Shown here: positions 9,751 through 19,942 of the stretch, one piece after another
Layout: every line of letters starts with the position of its first letter
Position numbering within the stretch: the first letter of the stretch is position 1
Assembly (NCBI RefSeq): GCF_030015065.1
Contig: NZ_JAIVFN010000031.1
Span: 1-37,270, forward strand
Direction of reading: 5' to 3'
Source: Xanthobacter autotrophicus
GTDB lineage: Bacteria > Pseudomonadota > Alphaproteobacteria > Rhizobiales > Xanthobacteraceae
Length of the DNA stretch: 37,270 nt
Notes under the pieces: model-generated
Told to the model about the DNA's origin: nothing
What the model saw: only the letters and a program-made list of their open reading frames with translations
Database searches by the model: none
Program-made: the position numbers and the translations under genes

Positions 9751-11325
9751 TCAGTCGCCCTGTGCGAGCAATGGCTCGCGGCCGATGAGCTTGGCAAGCT
9801 GGCGCAGGCGATTATAGACCCGGTCGTTGACGAGGGAGACCAGCTTGCGCGGCACGCTGAGCACCAGCTGGTCACCCTGTACCGTGAGCGGCATCCGGGG
9901 CAGGATGCCGGGCATGGCCGCCGACAGCACGTAGGCCACCCGCATGACCGCACCGAGGATGCGTGCACGGTCGAGCATGCCCGTGGTCAGCAGCTCCAGG
10001 ATCCGGGTATCCGATTCGTCGGTATTCAGACCCATGTGCCGGAAATAGACCGAGAGGGCGATATAGGCCCGTCCGGGGTGATCAATGCAGGCAAGGGCCG
10101 CGTGGGCGATCATATTGAGGCTCTGCTCGCCCCGGTAGTCGGGGTGGGCGCGCCAGCTGACGTCCGCGAGGAGGCAGGCGGCGCGGCGCAGGCGCTTCTC
10201 GTCCTCCGCTTCCTCCAGCACCGGCGCCGAGGCGAAGAAGCCGTCGGTCCAGGCCACGAGATCCTCGCCGTGGTGCGGCGAGCGGGAGCGCAGCACGTTC
10301 ATCTCGGCTGCCGCGATCAGCAGCGGGTCGCGGGCGCGCTCTTCCTCGGGCATGAGGGAGTTCAGCAGGCCCTCGCGCACGCCGAGGGCGGAAATGACCA
10401 CCTCCGACGGCTTGCCCTGCCGCACGATGTTCTCCAGCACCAGCGCGCCATAGGCGAGGAGCGGCCGGCGCGCGTCGGAAACCACGTCGATATGGGCGAG
10501 GGCCTCGGCATCCGCCCGGTGCACGATGCGGGTGAAGTCCAGCGCCTCGCGGGCCGGTATCACGTAGCCGTGCATCACGTGGAGCGGATAGCCCTTGGTG
10601 AACATGTGCAGGCGCGCCAGTGCCCGCCAGGTGCCGCCCACCGCGTAGAAGGTGCGGCCGGCCAGGTTCGCGAGCACCTCCGCCTCGGGAATGGTATCGC
10701 GAACGATCTTCTCGGCCTTGCGCGGCGAGCGGGCGGAGCGGTCCTGCAAAGCAAGGCCGCCGAGGGGCAGGGTGACGCCGGCGCCGACGGACCGGCCCTT
10801 CACGTCCACCAGTTCCAGCGAGCCGCCGCCGAGATCACCCACGATGCCGTCCGGCGCATAGATACCGGCCACCACGCCGGCGGCGGCGAGCTCCGCCTCG
10901 CGCTTGCCGGTGAGCAGCTCGATCCGGGTGCCGCAGATGGCCTCGCACTCGGCGATGAAGGCGGGGCCGTTCTCGGCGTCGCGCGCGGCCGCGGTGGCGA
11001 GGGCATGGACCTCGCCCACCTCCATGGCATCGCACAGGGCGCGAAAACGCTTCAGCGCCGCATAGGCACGGTCCACCGCATCCTGCGGCAGGCGCCCGGT
11101 GGAGAGCACCTCGCGGCCCAGCCCGCACAGGGCCTTCTCGTTGAAGATGGGCGTGAGCGCGCGGCTCAGCCCCTCATAGACCACGAGGCGGACCGAGTTG
11201 GAGCCGATATCGATGACCGCGACCGGCGCCCCGGTGAAAAGCCGGCCAGGCGCTCGGGTAACCTCCTCGCCGTCAGCGACGGACGAAGAGGCTACGCGGC
11301 GAAGAATCTTTGAGAGACTTTCCAC
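9751..11325 (-). CDS. ppx: Exopolyphosphatase / pppGpp phosphohydrolase family
   Basis: Ppx/GppA enzymes release phosphate from polyphosphate ends or the 5' phosphate of pppGpp. The N-terminal half is the actin-like ATPase fold with phosphate-1 motif [11 protein letters not shown] (about residues 36-46), the ATAAARDA motif and the phosphate-2 loop [10 protein letters not shown]. The C-terminal half has an HD-like helical region ([20 protein letters not shown]). At 524 aa it matches long alphaproteobacterial Ppx proteins. The only usable start before the DIGSN motif is a GTG at 11325, which places the first 53 bases inside the end of ppk; coupling with ppk is therefore likely. With Ppk it would set polyphosphate levels. 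Sequence alone does not separate Ppx from GppA activity. Confidence 0.9.
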   Translation of the reverse strand: MESLSKILRRVASSSVADGEEVTRAPGRLFTGAPVAVIDIGSNSVRLVVYEGLSRALTPIFNEKALCGLGREVLSTGRLPQDAVDRAYAALKRFRALCDAMEVGEVHALATAAARDAENGPAFIAECEAICGTRIELLTGKREAELAAAGVVAGIYAPDGIVGDLGGGSLELVDVKGRSVGAGVTLPLGGLALQDRSARSPRKAEKIVRDTIPEAEVLANLAGRTFYAVGGTWRALARLHMFTKGYPLHVMHGYVIPAREALDFTRIVHRADAEALAHIDVVSDARRPLLAYGALVLENIVRQGKPSEVVISALGVREGLLNSLMPEEERARDPLLIAAAEMNVLRSRSPHHGEDLVAWTDGFFASAPVLEEAEDEKRLRRAACLLADVSWRAHPDYRGEQSLNMIAHAALACIDHPGRAYIALSVYFRHMGLNTDESDTRILELLTTGMLDRARILGAVMRVAYVLSAAMPGILPRMPLTVQGDQLVLSVPRKLVSLVNDRVYNRLRQLAKLIGREPLLAQGD

Positions 11326-13498
11326 GTCCGGACAAGCTCGGGTTGGTCATGAAATACTGATGGGCGTTGAACGGCTCTTCGCCCGGCGCCGGGACTATGC
11401 GTTCGGAGGAACCGTCGGGCAAGACGTGCCAGCTCTGCTGGTTGTCGATAAGGTTCGCGACCATGATCTGGTCGAGCACCTGCTCGTGCACCGTGGGGTT
11501 GGTGATGGGGCACAGGGTCTCGACCCGGCGGTCGAGGTTGCGCGGCATCAGGTCCGCCGAGGAGATGTAGACCACCGCGTTCGGGCTCGGCAAACCGTGG
11601 CCGGCGCCGAAGCAGTAGATGCGCGAGTGCTCCAGGAAGCGGCCGACGATGGACTTCACCCGGATATTCTCGGAAAGCCCCGGAATGCCCGGCCGCAGGC
11701 AGCAGATGCCGCGGATGACGCAATCCACCTGCACGCCGGCGGCACTTGCCGCGTACAGCGCGTCGATGATCTCCGGGTCCACCAGCGAGTTGCACTTCAG
11801 CCAGATGGCGGCCGGGCGGCCGGCCCTTGCGAATTCGATCTCGTCGGCGATGTTCTTCAGGAGCCGCGGCTTCAGGCCGGTGGGGGAGACCGCCATGGCG
11901 TCCAGCTCGCCGGGGGTGGCATAGCCGGTGATGAAGTTGAAGATGCGGGCCACGTCCTGGGCGATCACCGGATCGGCGGTGAAGAAGGAGAGGTCGGTAT
12001 AGATGCGCGCGGTGATGGGGTGGTAGTTGCCGGTGCCCACATGCACGTAGGTGGCGAGCTGCGCACCCTCCCGGCGCACCGCCATGGAGAGCTTGCCGTG
12101 GGTCTTCAGCTCGATGAAGCCGAACACCACCTGCACGCCGGCCCGTTCCAGGTCTCGGGCCCAGCGGATATTGGCTTCCTCGTCGAAGCGGGCCTTGAGC
12201 TCCACCAGGGCGGTCACCGACTTGCCGGCCTCCGCCGCCTCGGCCAGCGCCTTCACGATGGGGCTGTCGGAGGAGGTGCGGTAGAGGGTCTGCTTGATGG
12301 CGACGACGTTGGGGTCGCGGGCGGCCTGGCGGAGAAACTGAACCACCACGTCAAAGGATTCATAAGGGTGGTGAACCAGTATGTCCTTCTCGCGAATAGC
12401 GAGAAAGCAGTCTCCGCCGTGGTCGCGGATGCGTTCGGGAAATCGGGCATTGTAGGCCTGAAATTTCAGGTCCGGCCGGTCCACCGAGACCAGCTGCGAG
12501 AATTCGTTCAGGGCGAGCACGCCACCCACCACGAAGATCTCGTCGTCGTTCACGCCCAGCTCGCGGGCGACGAAATTGCGCAGCTCGGCCGGCATGGCGG
12601 CATCCGCCTCCATGCGGATCACCTCGCCGTAGCGGCGCTGCTTCAGCGCGGTCTCGAACAGGCGGACGAGATCCTCCGCCTCCTCCTCGATCTCAAGGTC
12701 GCTGTCGCGCACCACCCGGAACACGCCCTGGCCCTTCACCGCATAGCCGGGGAAGAGACGCGAGATGAACAGGCCGATCATCTGCTCCAGGGTGATGAAG
12801 CGCATCGCGCCGGTGCCGAGGTCCGGCAGGCGGATGAAGCGTTCCACCTTGGCGGGAATGCGGATCAGCGCGTTCATGCCCCGGCCGTCGGCCTGCCGCA
12901 CCAGCTGGAGGGCGAGCGAGAAGCCGAGGTTGGGGATGAAGGGGAAAGGGTGCGCCGGATCAATGGCGAGCGGTGTGAGTACCGGGAAGACGTGGTTGAG
13001 GAAGTGGCGGTCGAGCGCCGCCAGGTCGTCGGCGGTCACCTCGGCGCCGTCCACCAGCACGATGCCGGCGGCGGCGAGGTCGTGCCGCAGTTCCAGCCAG
13101 CGGCTCTGCTGGTCGGAGATGAGCTGGGCCGCGCTGGCGAGGATGGTGGCGAGCTGTTCGGACGGGGTGAGGCCGTCCGGGCTCGGCGTCTGCACGCCCT
13201 CGCGCACCTGCTCCTTCAGGCCCGCCACGCGGACCATGAAGAATTCGTCGAGATTGTTGGCCGAGATGGAGAGGAAGCGCAGCTGCTCCAGCAGCGGGTG
13301 GCTGCGGTTTTCCGCCTCCTCCAGCACGCGGCGGTTGAAGTGCAGCCACGAAATCTCGCGGTTGATGAAGCGCTGCGGCAATTGCGCCAGCGCATTCGCG
13401 TCGCCCGCCGTAAGAGCGCCGTTCGCACCATTGGCGTCGGCCAGATTCGCATCGGCGGGATTCGCGTCGGTAAGAGCTGCAGCTTCGTTCATACCCAT
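11273..13498 (-). CDS. ppk: Polyphosphate kinase 1
   Basis: Ppk1 polymerises the gamma phosphate of ATP into inorganic polyphosphate, reversibly, at the membrane or polyphosphate granules. The protein carries the N-terminal signature [17 protein letters not shown], the [12 protein letters not shown] segment, and both catalytic-domain histidine motifs: HVGTGNYHP (autophosphorylated His) and EHSRIYCFG. The active-site region [13 protein letters not shown] is also present. I chose the ATG at 13498, preceded by gggggacc (a good ribosome binding site), giving 741 aa; an ATG at 13528 would add ten residues. The N-terminus before the core is a low-complexity stretch of repeated A-D-A-N units. Its 3' end overlaps ppx by 53 nt. 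The gene follows hdaA by 69 bases. Confidence 0.96.
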   Translation of the reverse strand: MGMNEAAALTDANPADANLADANGANGALTAGDANALAQLPQRFINREISWLHFNRRVLEEAENRSHPLLEQLRFLSISANNLDEFFMVRVAGLKEQVREGVQTPSPDGLTPSEQLATILASAAQLISDQQSRWLELRHDLAAAGIVLVDGAEVTADDLAALDRHFLNHVFPVLTPLAIDPAHPFPFIPNLGFSLALQLVRQADGRGMNALIRIPAKVERFIRLPDLGTGAMRFITLEQMIGLFISRLFPGYAVKGQGVFRVVRDSDLEIEEEAEDLVRLFETALKQRRYGEVIRMEADAAMPAELRNFVARELGVNDDEIFVVGGVLALNEFSQLVSVDRPDLKFQAYNARFPERIRDHGGDCFLAIREKDILVHHPYESFDVVVQFLRQAARDPNVVAIKQTLYRTSSDSPIVKALAEAAEAGKSVTALVELKARFDEEANIRWARDLERAGVQVVFGFIELKTHGKLSMAVRREGAQLATYVHVGTGNYHPITARIYTDLSFFTADPVIAQDVARIFNFITGYATPGELDAMAVSPTGLKPRLLKNIADEIEFARAGRPAAIWLKCNSLVDPEIIDALYAASAAGVQVDCVIRGICCLRPGIPGLSENIRVKSIVGRFLEHSRIYCFGAGHGLPSPNAVVYISSADLMPRNLDRRVETLCPITNPTVHEQVLDQIMVANLIDNQQSWHVLPDGSSERIVPAPGEEPFNAHQYFMTNPSLSGRGKSLKDSSPRSLFVRR

Positions 13499-13567
13499 GC
13501 TCGGTCCCCCGCAGTTTGGCCGGACCATGGCCGCGTTAGATGACTACTCTATGACGCGTCGCCGGCG

Positions 13568-14290
13568 TCAGTCCTCTTCCCCGTGGACGCCGGGAGCGGA
13601 CGGGTTCTCGCCAAGCTCCTTCAATACCTGGGCGGCCAGCGCCCGCGTCACGGGCCGGCGGGCAGCGAGGGCGGCGGTATCCAGGGCCTCGACGATGCGC
13701 TTGGCGCCCGCGACAGTGCGTTGCATGCGCAGGAGCAGGTATTGGACGGTTGCTTCGTCCACCGAGAGCTGGCGGTCGGCGAACAGCTTCACCAGCACCG
13801 CCGCCAGCAGCGCGTCGTCCGCCGGCGCGATCTCGAACACCGGCACCGCCCGCAGCCGGGAGGCGAGGTCGGCGGTGGCGAGGCTGAAGGTCGAGGGCGG
13901 CGTGCGCGCTGTCATCAGCAGGTAGGCCTGCTGTTCGCGGGCGAGGTTGAGCAGGTGGAACAGGGCGGCCTCGCTGAAGGTGCCGGCCTCGAGATCCTCC
14001 AGCACCAGCGCGCCGGTGGCGAGAGCGTCCGGCACCCCTTCGCGGCCAAGGTCGCGCACGTCGAGGATCCGCGCCCCCGAGCGCTCGGCGAAGATCGCGG
14101 CGAGGTGGCTCTTGCCCGCCCCCTCCGGCCCCACGAGGCACACCACGCGGGCCGGCCATTCGGGGAAGGCGTCGATGAGCGCCAGGGCGGCCGCATTGCC
14201 CGCCGCGGCGAGGAAGTCCTCGCGACGCAAGGCGGGCTGTGCCGGCAGGTCGAGCGGCAATTGGCGCGGACGATCGTCGCGCTCGGTCAT
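13568..14290 (-). CDS. hdaA: DnaA-related AAA+ regulator (Hda/HdaA)
   Basis: Hda proteins bind the DNA-loaded sliding clamp and stimulate hydrolysis of DnaA-bound ATP, limiting re-initiation of replication. This 240-aa protein has an N-terminal clamp-binding motif QLPLDL at residues 10-15, Walker A GPEGAGKS (54-61), a Walker B-like LVLEDLE (Glu98-Asp99), sensor I MTART, and the box VII segment DLASRLRAVPVFEI with the putative arginine finger Arg145. It lacks the DNA-binding domain IV of DnaA. The true start is the ATG at 14290; the frame stays open far upstream but that part overlaps the permease gene. It begins two bases after the permease stop, so the two are co-transcribed. Cell-cycle control by HdaA is known in Caulobacter; here it is inferred. 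Confidence 0.88.
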   Translation of the reverse strand: MTERDDRPRQLPLDLPAQPALRREDFLAAAGNAAALALIDAFPEWPARVVCLVGPEGAGKSHLAAIFAERSGARILDVRDLGREGVPDALATGALVLEDLEAGTFSEAALFHLLNLAREQQAYLLMTARTPPSTFSLATADLASRLRAVPVFEIAPADDALLAAVLVKLFADRQLSVDEATVQYLLLRMQRTVAGAKRIVEALDTAALAARRPVTRALAAQVLKELGENPSAPGVHGEED

Positions 14291-14292
14291 GC

Positions 14293-15384
14293 TCAGGGCG
14301 TCCCCGGCGGGGGCAGGCCGTCGTCGGCTGGCCCCTGGTACAGCGAGGATCGCATGTAGCGGGCGATGACGAAGCGCACCAGCACGCCCGTCACCGCGGT
14401 CAGCGGCACGGCGAGCAGCAGTCCCACGAAGCCGAACAGGTAGCCGAAGGCGAACAGGGCGAACATGAGCCAGACCGGGTGCACCCCGATGCTGTCGCCC
14501 ACCAGCTTGGGCGAGAGCACGTAGCCCTCGATGGTCTGGCCGGTGACGAAGATGGCCAGCACCGTGCCGATCATGCCCCAGTCCGGAAAGAACTGGACGA
14601 TGGCGACGCCCATGGCCAGCACGAAGCCGGTGAGCGAGCCCACATAGGGAATGAAGGTGATGACGCCGGATACGATGCCGATGAGCAGGCCGAAATTGAG
14701 CCCCGCCATGGTGAGCGCCACGGCATAGAAGGTGCCGAGCAAAAGGCACACCATGGCCTGCCCGCGCACGAAGCCCGCCACCGCCATGTCCATGGCGCTG
14801 GCGAGGCTGCGGACCTCCGCGCGATGGGGCACCGGCACCAGCTGGTCCACGTAGCCGACCATGTTGTCCCAGTCGCACAGGATGTAGAAGACGACGACGG
14901 GCGTCACCACCAGCAGCGCGAACAGGGAGATCAGCGCCTGGCCTCCCGACCACACGGAGGACAAGAGGCCCAGCAGGTGGCTCACCCCCTGGGTCATCAG
15001 ATCTGAGATGGAGCGCTGCATGTCCGGCAGCCGGTCGCCGACGATGCCGCTCAGCCACTCGCGGTTCTCCTCGGTCAAAAGCCCCTGCAGCCGCGCCACA
15101 TAGGAGGGCAGGCGCTGGATGAACTCGAACATCTGCGAGGACAGCAGCGGCAAAGCGAGCAGGAAGAACAGTACCACCAGGAACAGCAGGATCCCCACCA
15201 CCACCAGGGCGGAGAGGGTGCGGGCAACGCCGATGCGCTCCAGGCGCGCGACCACGGGATTGAGGAAATAAGCGAGCACGATGCCGGCGACGAACGGCAG
15301 CAAGATACCGCTCAGCAGCCACAAGGCAACGGCGGTGAGGACCAGCGTCATCACCCAGAAGCGCATCTGGAACCGCACCGTCAT
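14293..15384 (-). CDS. AI-2E / PerM family permease
   Basis: This 363-aa protein has the multi-helix pattern of the AI-2E transporter (PerM) family: an N-terminal helix pair (RFWVMTLVLTAVALWLLSG, PFVAGIVLAYFLNP), a third helix, a long soluble stretch with the LSGIVGDRLPDMQ region, then four or five helices ending with the family motif GFVGLLLAVPLTAV. Members export varied small molecules or act in sodium/proton exchange; the substrate here is unknown. I chose the ATG at 15384 because aggaagg lies directly upstream and the resulting N-terminus matches relatives. The frame is open to an ATG at 15597, which would add 71 polar residues with repeated GEL units and overlap the preceding gene by 25 bases. 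Its stop is two bases before hdaA. Confidence 0.85.
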   Translation of the reverse strand: MTVRFQMRFWVMTLVLTAVALWLLSGILLPFVAGIVLAYFLNPVVARLERIGVARTLSALVVVGILLFLVVLFFLLALPLLSSQMFEFIQRLPSYVARLQGLLTEENREWLSGIVGDRLPDMQRSISDLMTQGVSHLLGLLSSVWSGGQALISLFALLVVTPVVVFYILCDWDNMVGYVDQLVPVPHRAEVRSLASAMDMAVAGFVRGQAMVCLLLGTFYAVALTMAGLNFGLLIGIVSGVITFIPYVGSLTGFVLAMGVAIVQFFPDWGMIGTVLAIFVTGQTIEGYVLSPKLVGDSIGVHPVWLMFALFAFGYLFGFVGLLLAVPLTAVTGVLVRFVIARYMRSSLYQGPADDGLPPPGTP

Positions 15385-15572
15385 AGGGCCTTCCTCATGC
15401 CCGGAATCCGGCGCGGGGGGCTCCCCGCCTTGCGGTTGTCCGAACGCGCGAAGGCCGCCGCCGTGCGCCGGGGCAACGGCAGCGGCGGTGTTCCGCGGGT
15501 CGCGTTCGCCGATCAGCTCGCGGTCCATCAACTCGCCGGTGGTCTGCCCGCCCTCCGTCAACTCGCCGCCGG

Positions 15573-16103
15573 TCAGCTCGCTACGTGGCGCATCCATGAG
15601 GCGAGATAGGCAGCGGCGGAAAGGCCCGTCAAGAGCCCGACCATCACAAGCCCAACCTGGAACAGGCCGGAAAGCTCCAGGCCGAAGCCGGAGGTGGCCA
15701 GCACGAAGGCCGCGAACGCGATCTGGATCGCCGTGTTCACCTTGGAGACGAGCAGCGGGCTGATGGCCACCGGCTTGGCCATGACGAGGGACAGGACCAC
15801 CGCCCCGATGATCATCACGTCGCGCGAGACCACCGCGATGGCCACCCAGCGCGGGATCAGCCCGCAGACTGCCAGCGCCACATAGATGGAGACGAGCAGC
15901 GCCTTGTCGGCCACCGGATCGAGATAGGAGCCGAGCTCGGTCTGCATGTGGAAGCGCTTGGCGATGAAGCCGTCGAGCGCATCGGAGACCCCGGCGGCCA
16001 GGAACAGCCAGAAGGCGAGGGCGAACTCGCCGGACGTGATCGCCCAGACCACTGCCGGCACCAGCAGGATGCGCACGAGGGTGATGATGTTCGGCAGGCT
16101 CAC
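15573..16103 (-). CDS. CDP-alcohol phosphatidyltransferase (PgsA-like)
   Basis: Enzymes of this family exchange the CMP of CDP-diacylglycerol for an alcohol such as glycerol 3-phosphate, making phospholipid head groups in the inner membrane. The 176-aa protein starts SLPNIITLVRILLVP and holds the catalytic signature as DALDGFIAKRF, then GSYLDPVADK, which supplies the four metal-binding aspartates; the usual AR is AK here. Four further helices follow. The start is a GTG at 16103 with ggagagg 6 bases upstream; the ORF upstream of it is shadow sequence. Length fits PgsA (about 180 aa), but alphaproteobacteria often have two or more such paralogues, so phosphatidylglycerophosphate synthase is the best guess, not a certainty. 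It leads a unit with the permease and hdaA. Confidence 0.85.
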   Translation of the reverse strand: MSLPNIITLVRILLVPAVVWAITSGEFALAFWLFLAAGVSDALDGFIAKRFHMQTELGSYLDPVADKALLVSIYVALAVCGLIPRWVAIAVVSRDVMIIGAVVLSLVMAKPVAISPLLVSKVNTAIQIAFAAFVLATSGFGLELSGLFQVGLVMVGLLTGLSAAAYLASWMRHVAS

Positions 16104-16132
16104 CTTGGCCTCTCCGCCGCCCTGAGGACGCG

Positions 16133-16161
16133 CCGACCGGCCTGCGTCGCAGGCTGGTCGG
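16133..16161. repeat. Inverted repeat between murA and the phosphatidyltransferase gene
   Basis: Arms 16133-16144 and 16150-16161 pair over 12 positions, with one G-U pair on the + strand (A-C on the - strand). It lies in the 106-base gap between two minus-strand genes, 29 bases upstream of the GTG start at 16103. No T-run follows on the minus strand, so it is not a good terminator for murA; it might be a leader structure. Confidence 0.35.
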
Positions 16162-16209
16162 ATAATCGGGTTCTCTTTCTTAAAGCCCGGAACCGCTCCG
16201 CTCCGCAGA

Positions 16210-17499
<1,290 letters not shown>

Positions 17500-17568
17500 G
17501 CGCGCTACCTGTGCCTCCTGTCGGTCGGCCCCCCCAAGCCGGCCGACCGCGGATTTAAGGGGAAACGT

Positions 17569-17808
17569 CTAGCCCGGCTCGCCGTCCGGCACAATCTTGG
17601 CGGTGCCGGGACGCGGCGCCGTGCTACCGTCGCGCGCAGGGTTTTCACAGCTAATCGTGCCTTCGGGGGAGGTTGCGGCCTCCGGGGCGGGGCCCGGGCC
17701 CTGCGGAGGGTCGCCGGCCCGGCGGGCGCGGGCCTGCGCCTTGCGGCGCGAAAGGTTGGCGCGCAAGGCGGCGGCGAGGCGGTCCGATCGGTCGTTGGTC
17801 CCGGGCAT
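17569..17808 (-). CDS. Small basic protein upstream of murA
   Basis: This 79-aa protein starts MPGTNDRSDRLAAALRANLSRRKAQARARRAG, an amphipathic, Arg-rich segment that resembles short hypothetical proteins I associate with Hyphomicrobiales. The C-terminal half is Pro/Gly/Ala-rich and looks disordered. I do not know a function. I chose the ATG at 17808; the frame is open to 18192, but those residues are compositionally like antisense shadow. No strong ribosome binding site precedes the ATG. The link to murA and the LxxRRKAQAR core support a real gene. Confidence 0.6.
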   Translation of the reverse strand: MPGTNDRSDRLAAALRANLSRRKAQARARRAGDPPQGPGPAPEAATSPEGTISCENPARDGSTAPRPGTAKIVPDGEPG

Positions 17809-18147
17809 CGAAAGTGAGTAGCGGCCGCGCCCGGCCGGCGCAAGCGCAAGGCGCCCCGCCGCGGCGGCCGCCCCCGCGGGGCTGACGTGCACACCTTGGT
17901 TGACCTTGGCTGGCCTTGCCGCGGGGAGTGTGCTAACGAGCCGCATTGCCGGGCCGGGAAAGGGCGCGTTCAAAGGCTTCCATTCACCCGCGCGCGGCGT
18001 CTGGATCCGGCTGGTCGAATGCGCGTCCTGCCCGCGGGGAGTGGTGCCTCGCGGCGGAGGGGGCTGGGCACGGCGGAAAAAAGGCATTATGCCCTCCTCC
18101 AGCCGCCGAACGGCACTGGGATTATCCGAACAACGAGGGTTGCATCT
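17809..18147. other. Divergent intergenic region before acpP
   Basis: This 339-base stretch separates the minus-strand small-protein gene from acpP. It should hold the acpP promoter, but I find no convincing -35/-10 pair. The notable structure is three 10-base imperfect direct repeats at 17894-17923 (ccttggttga, ccttggctgg, ccttgccgcg), one helical turn apart. A run of six A bases followed by ggcattatgcc (about 18078-18093) is locally AT-rich. The frame upstream of acpP is open but does not look like protein. Confidence 0.45.
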
Positions 18148-18384
18148 ATGAGTGACATCGCCGAGCGGGTGAAGAAGATCGTCGCGGAGCATCTGGGGGT
18201 GGAGGCCGACAAGGTCACGGAGACCGCCTCCTTCATCGACGATCTCGGCGCCGACAGCCTCGACACCGTGGAACTCGTGATGGCCTTCGAGGAGGCCTTC
18301 AACTGCGAGATCCCGGACGATGCCGCCGAGACCATCCTGACCGTGGGTGACGCGATCAAGTTCCTGGAAAAGAACGCGGCTTGA
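18148..18384 (+). CDS. acpP: Acyl carrier protein
   Basis: ACP carries growing acyl chains on a 4'-phosphopantetheine arm for fatty-acid, lipid A and phospholipid synthesis. The 78-aa acidic protein is canonical: [16 protein letters not shown] at the start, the modification site [19 protein letters not shown] with Ser37, and a C-terminal helix. The start ATG at 18148 follows gaggg. fabF comes 109 bases downstream. The malonyl-ACP-forming FabD is encoded 17 kb away. Confidence 0.98.
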   Translation: MSDIAERVKKIVAEHLGVEADKVTETASFIDDLGADSLDTVELVMAFEEAFNCEIPDDAAETILTVGDAIKFLEKNAA

Positions 18385-18493
18385 TCCTCACGCCTGTTCA
18401 TTCGACGGTCGCGTGGCGCCGGGCGCCCGCGGCCGTTGTTGCACCGGGCCGCGCGCCAGTGGCGTCAGTGGCCCGCCTCCCGGAGTTTTTCCC

Positions 18494-19756
18494 ATGAGAC
18501 GTGTTGTCGTCACCGGCCTCGGCATGGTGACGCCGCTCGGCTGCGGCGTCGAGCCGACCTGGCGGCGGCTCATCGCCGGCGAGAGCGGCGTGAAGCAGGT
18601 GAGCCACTTCGAGGTGGCGGACCTCGCCTGCAAGATTGCCGCGAACATTCCGCGCGGCGACGGCTCCGACGGCACCTACAATCCCGACCAGTGGATGGAG
18701 CCGAAAGAGCAGCGCAAGGTGGACGAGTTCATCGTCTTCGCCATGGCTGCGGCCACCCAGGCGCTGGACGATGCCGGCTGGCACCCGTCCTCCTACGAGG
18801 ACCAGATCAACACCGGCGTGCTCATCGGCTCGGGCATCGGCGGCATCGAGGGCATCGCCGAATCGTCCCTGCTGCTCAAGGAGCGCGGGCCGCGGCGCAT
18901 TTCGCCCTTCTTCATTCCCGGCCGCCTCATCAATCTGGCCGGCGGCTACGTCTCCATCACCCACGGGCTGAAGGGGCCGAACCACGCGGTGGTCACGGCC
19001 TGCTCCACCGGCGCCCACGCCATCGGCGACGCCGGACGGCTTATCGCCCTCGGCGATGCGGACGTGATGGTGGCCGGCGGCACCGAATCGCCCATCAACC
19101 GCTTGGCGCTCGCGGGCTTCGCCGCCTGCAAGGCGCTCTGCACCGCCTTCAACGACCAGCCGGAACGCGCCTCGCGCCCTTATGACAAGGACCGCGACGG
19201 CTTCGTCATGGGCGAGGGCGCGGGCGTGGTGGTGCTCGAGGAGCTGGAGCACGCCAAGGCGCGCGGCGCCACCATCTATGCGGAACTGGTGGGCTACGGC
19301 CTCAGCGGCGACGCCTTCCACATCACCGCCCCCTCGCCGGACGGCGACGGCGCCTTCCGCTGCATGTCGGCGGCGCTGAAGCGGGCGGGCCTGACGGCGG
19401 GCGACATCGACTACATCAACGCCCACGGCACCTCCACCATGGCCGACGAGATCGAGCTGAAGGCGGTGGAGCGACTGCTCGGCAATGCGGCGGCGACGAC
19501 CTCCATGTCGTCCACCAAGTCGTCCATCGGCCATCTGCTGGGGGCTGCCGGCGCGGTGGAGGCCATCTTCTCCGTCCTCGCCATCCGCGACCAGATCGCT
19601 CCGGCGACGCTCAATCTCGACAACCCGTCGGTGGAGACCCCCATCGATCTCGTGCCGCTCAAGGCGAAGCCGCGCAAGATCGACGCCGTGCTCTCCAACT
19701 CCTTCGGGTTCGGCGGCACCAACGCGTCCCTGATTTTCCGCCGCTACGACGCCTGA
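18494..19756 (+). CDS. fabF: 3-oxoacyl-ACP synthase II
   Basis: FabF (KAS II) condenses malonyl-ACP with acyl-ACP in each elongation cycle and takes part in thermal control of membrane fluidity. The 420-aa protein has the nucleophile motif [12 protein letters not shown] with Cys170, the two catalytic histidines in [12 protein letters not shown] (His311) and [13 protein letters not shown] (His347), Lys342, and the closing [10 protein letters not shown] motif. The correct start is [16 protein letters not shown] at 18494; the open frame upstream runs through the end of acpP and is not used. It forms an apparent unit with acpP upstream and mltG downstream. Confidence 0.98.
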   Translation: MRRVVVTGLGMVTPLGCGVEPTWRRLIAGESGVKQVSHFEVADLACKIAANIPRGDGSDGTYNPDQWMEPKEQRKVDEFIVFAMAAATQALDDAGWHPSSYEDQINTGVLIGSGIGGIEGIAESSLLLKERGPRRISPFFIPGRLINLAGGYVSITHGLKGPNHAVVTACSTGAHAIGDAGRLIALGDADVMVAGGTESPINRLALAGFAACKALCTAFNDQPERASRPYDKDRDGFVMGEGAGVVVLEELEHAKARGATIYAELVGYGLSGDAFHITAPSPDGDGAFRCMSAALKRAGLTAGDIDYINAHGTSTMADEIELKAVERLLGNAAATTSMSSTKSSIGHLLGAAGAVEAIFSVLAIRDQIAPATLNLDNPSVETPIDLVPLKAKPRKIDAVLSNSFGFGGTNASLIFRRYDA

Positions 19757-19763
19757 TCGCACG

Positions 19764-19788
19764 CCGGCCGGAGCATCGCCCCGGCCGG
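19764..19788 (+). repeat. GC hairpin between fabF and mltG
   Basis: Two copies of ccggccgg (19764-19771 and 19781-19788) can pair across a 9-base loop, followed by tccccc. It might weaken read-through from fabF into mltG. There is no proper T-run, so I do not call it a terminator. Confidence 0.3.
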
Positions 19789-19942
19789 TCCCCCAGCGGG
19801 GGGCAAGGCGGGCCGACGCATCGGAAGACGTTCGGGAACATGCCGCCGTTGCGCCCGAATGTGCCTTTAGCAAGCCTCCCATGCGGTGGCGTTCCGCCTC
19901 GAACGCCCGACCGCGCGCCTTCGCCGACGACAGGGGAGCCGG

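Noticed and set aside
13568-15322. A single 584-residue protein that would fuse an N-terminal extension to HdaA
   Set aside because: The first 340 residues are read out of frame from the permease gene. The clear HdaA start at 14290 and the intact permease frame explain the region.
16133-16161. A terminator for murA
   Set aside because: The stem is less stable on the minus strand (A-C mismatch), no T-run follows there, and it lies directly before the next gene's ribosome binding site.
17887-18147. An 87-residue N-terminal extension of acyl carrier protein
   Set aside because: ACP is universally about 78 residues, and the extension has no domain character. The ATG at 18148 gives the canonical N-terminus.
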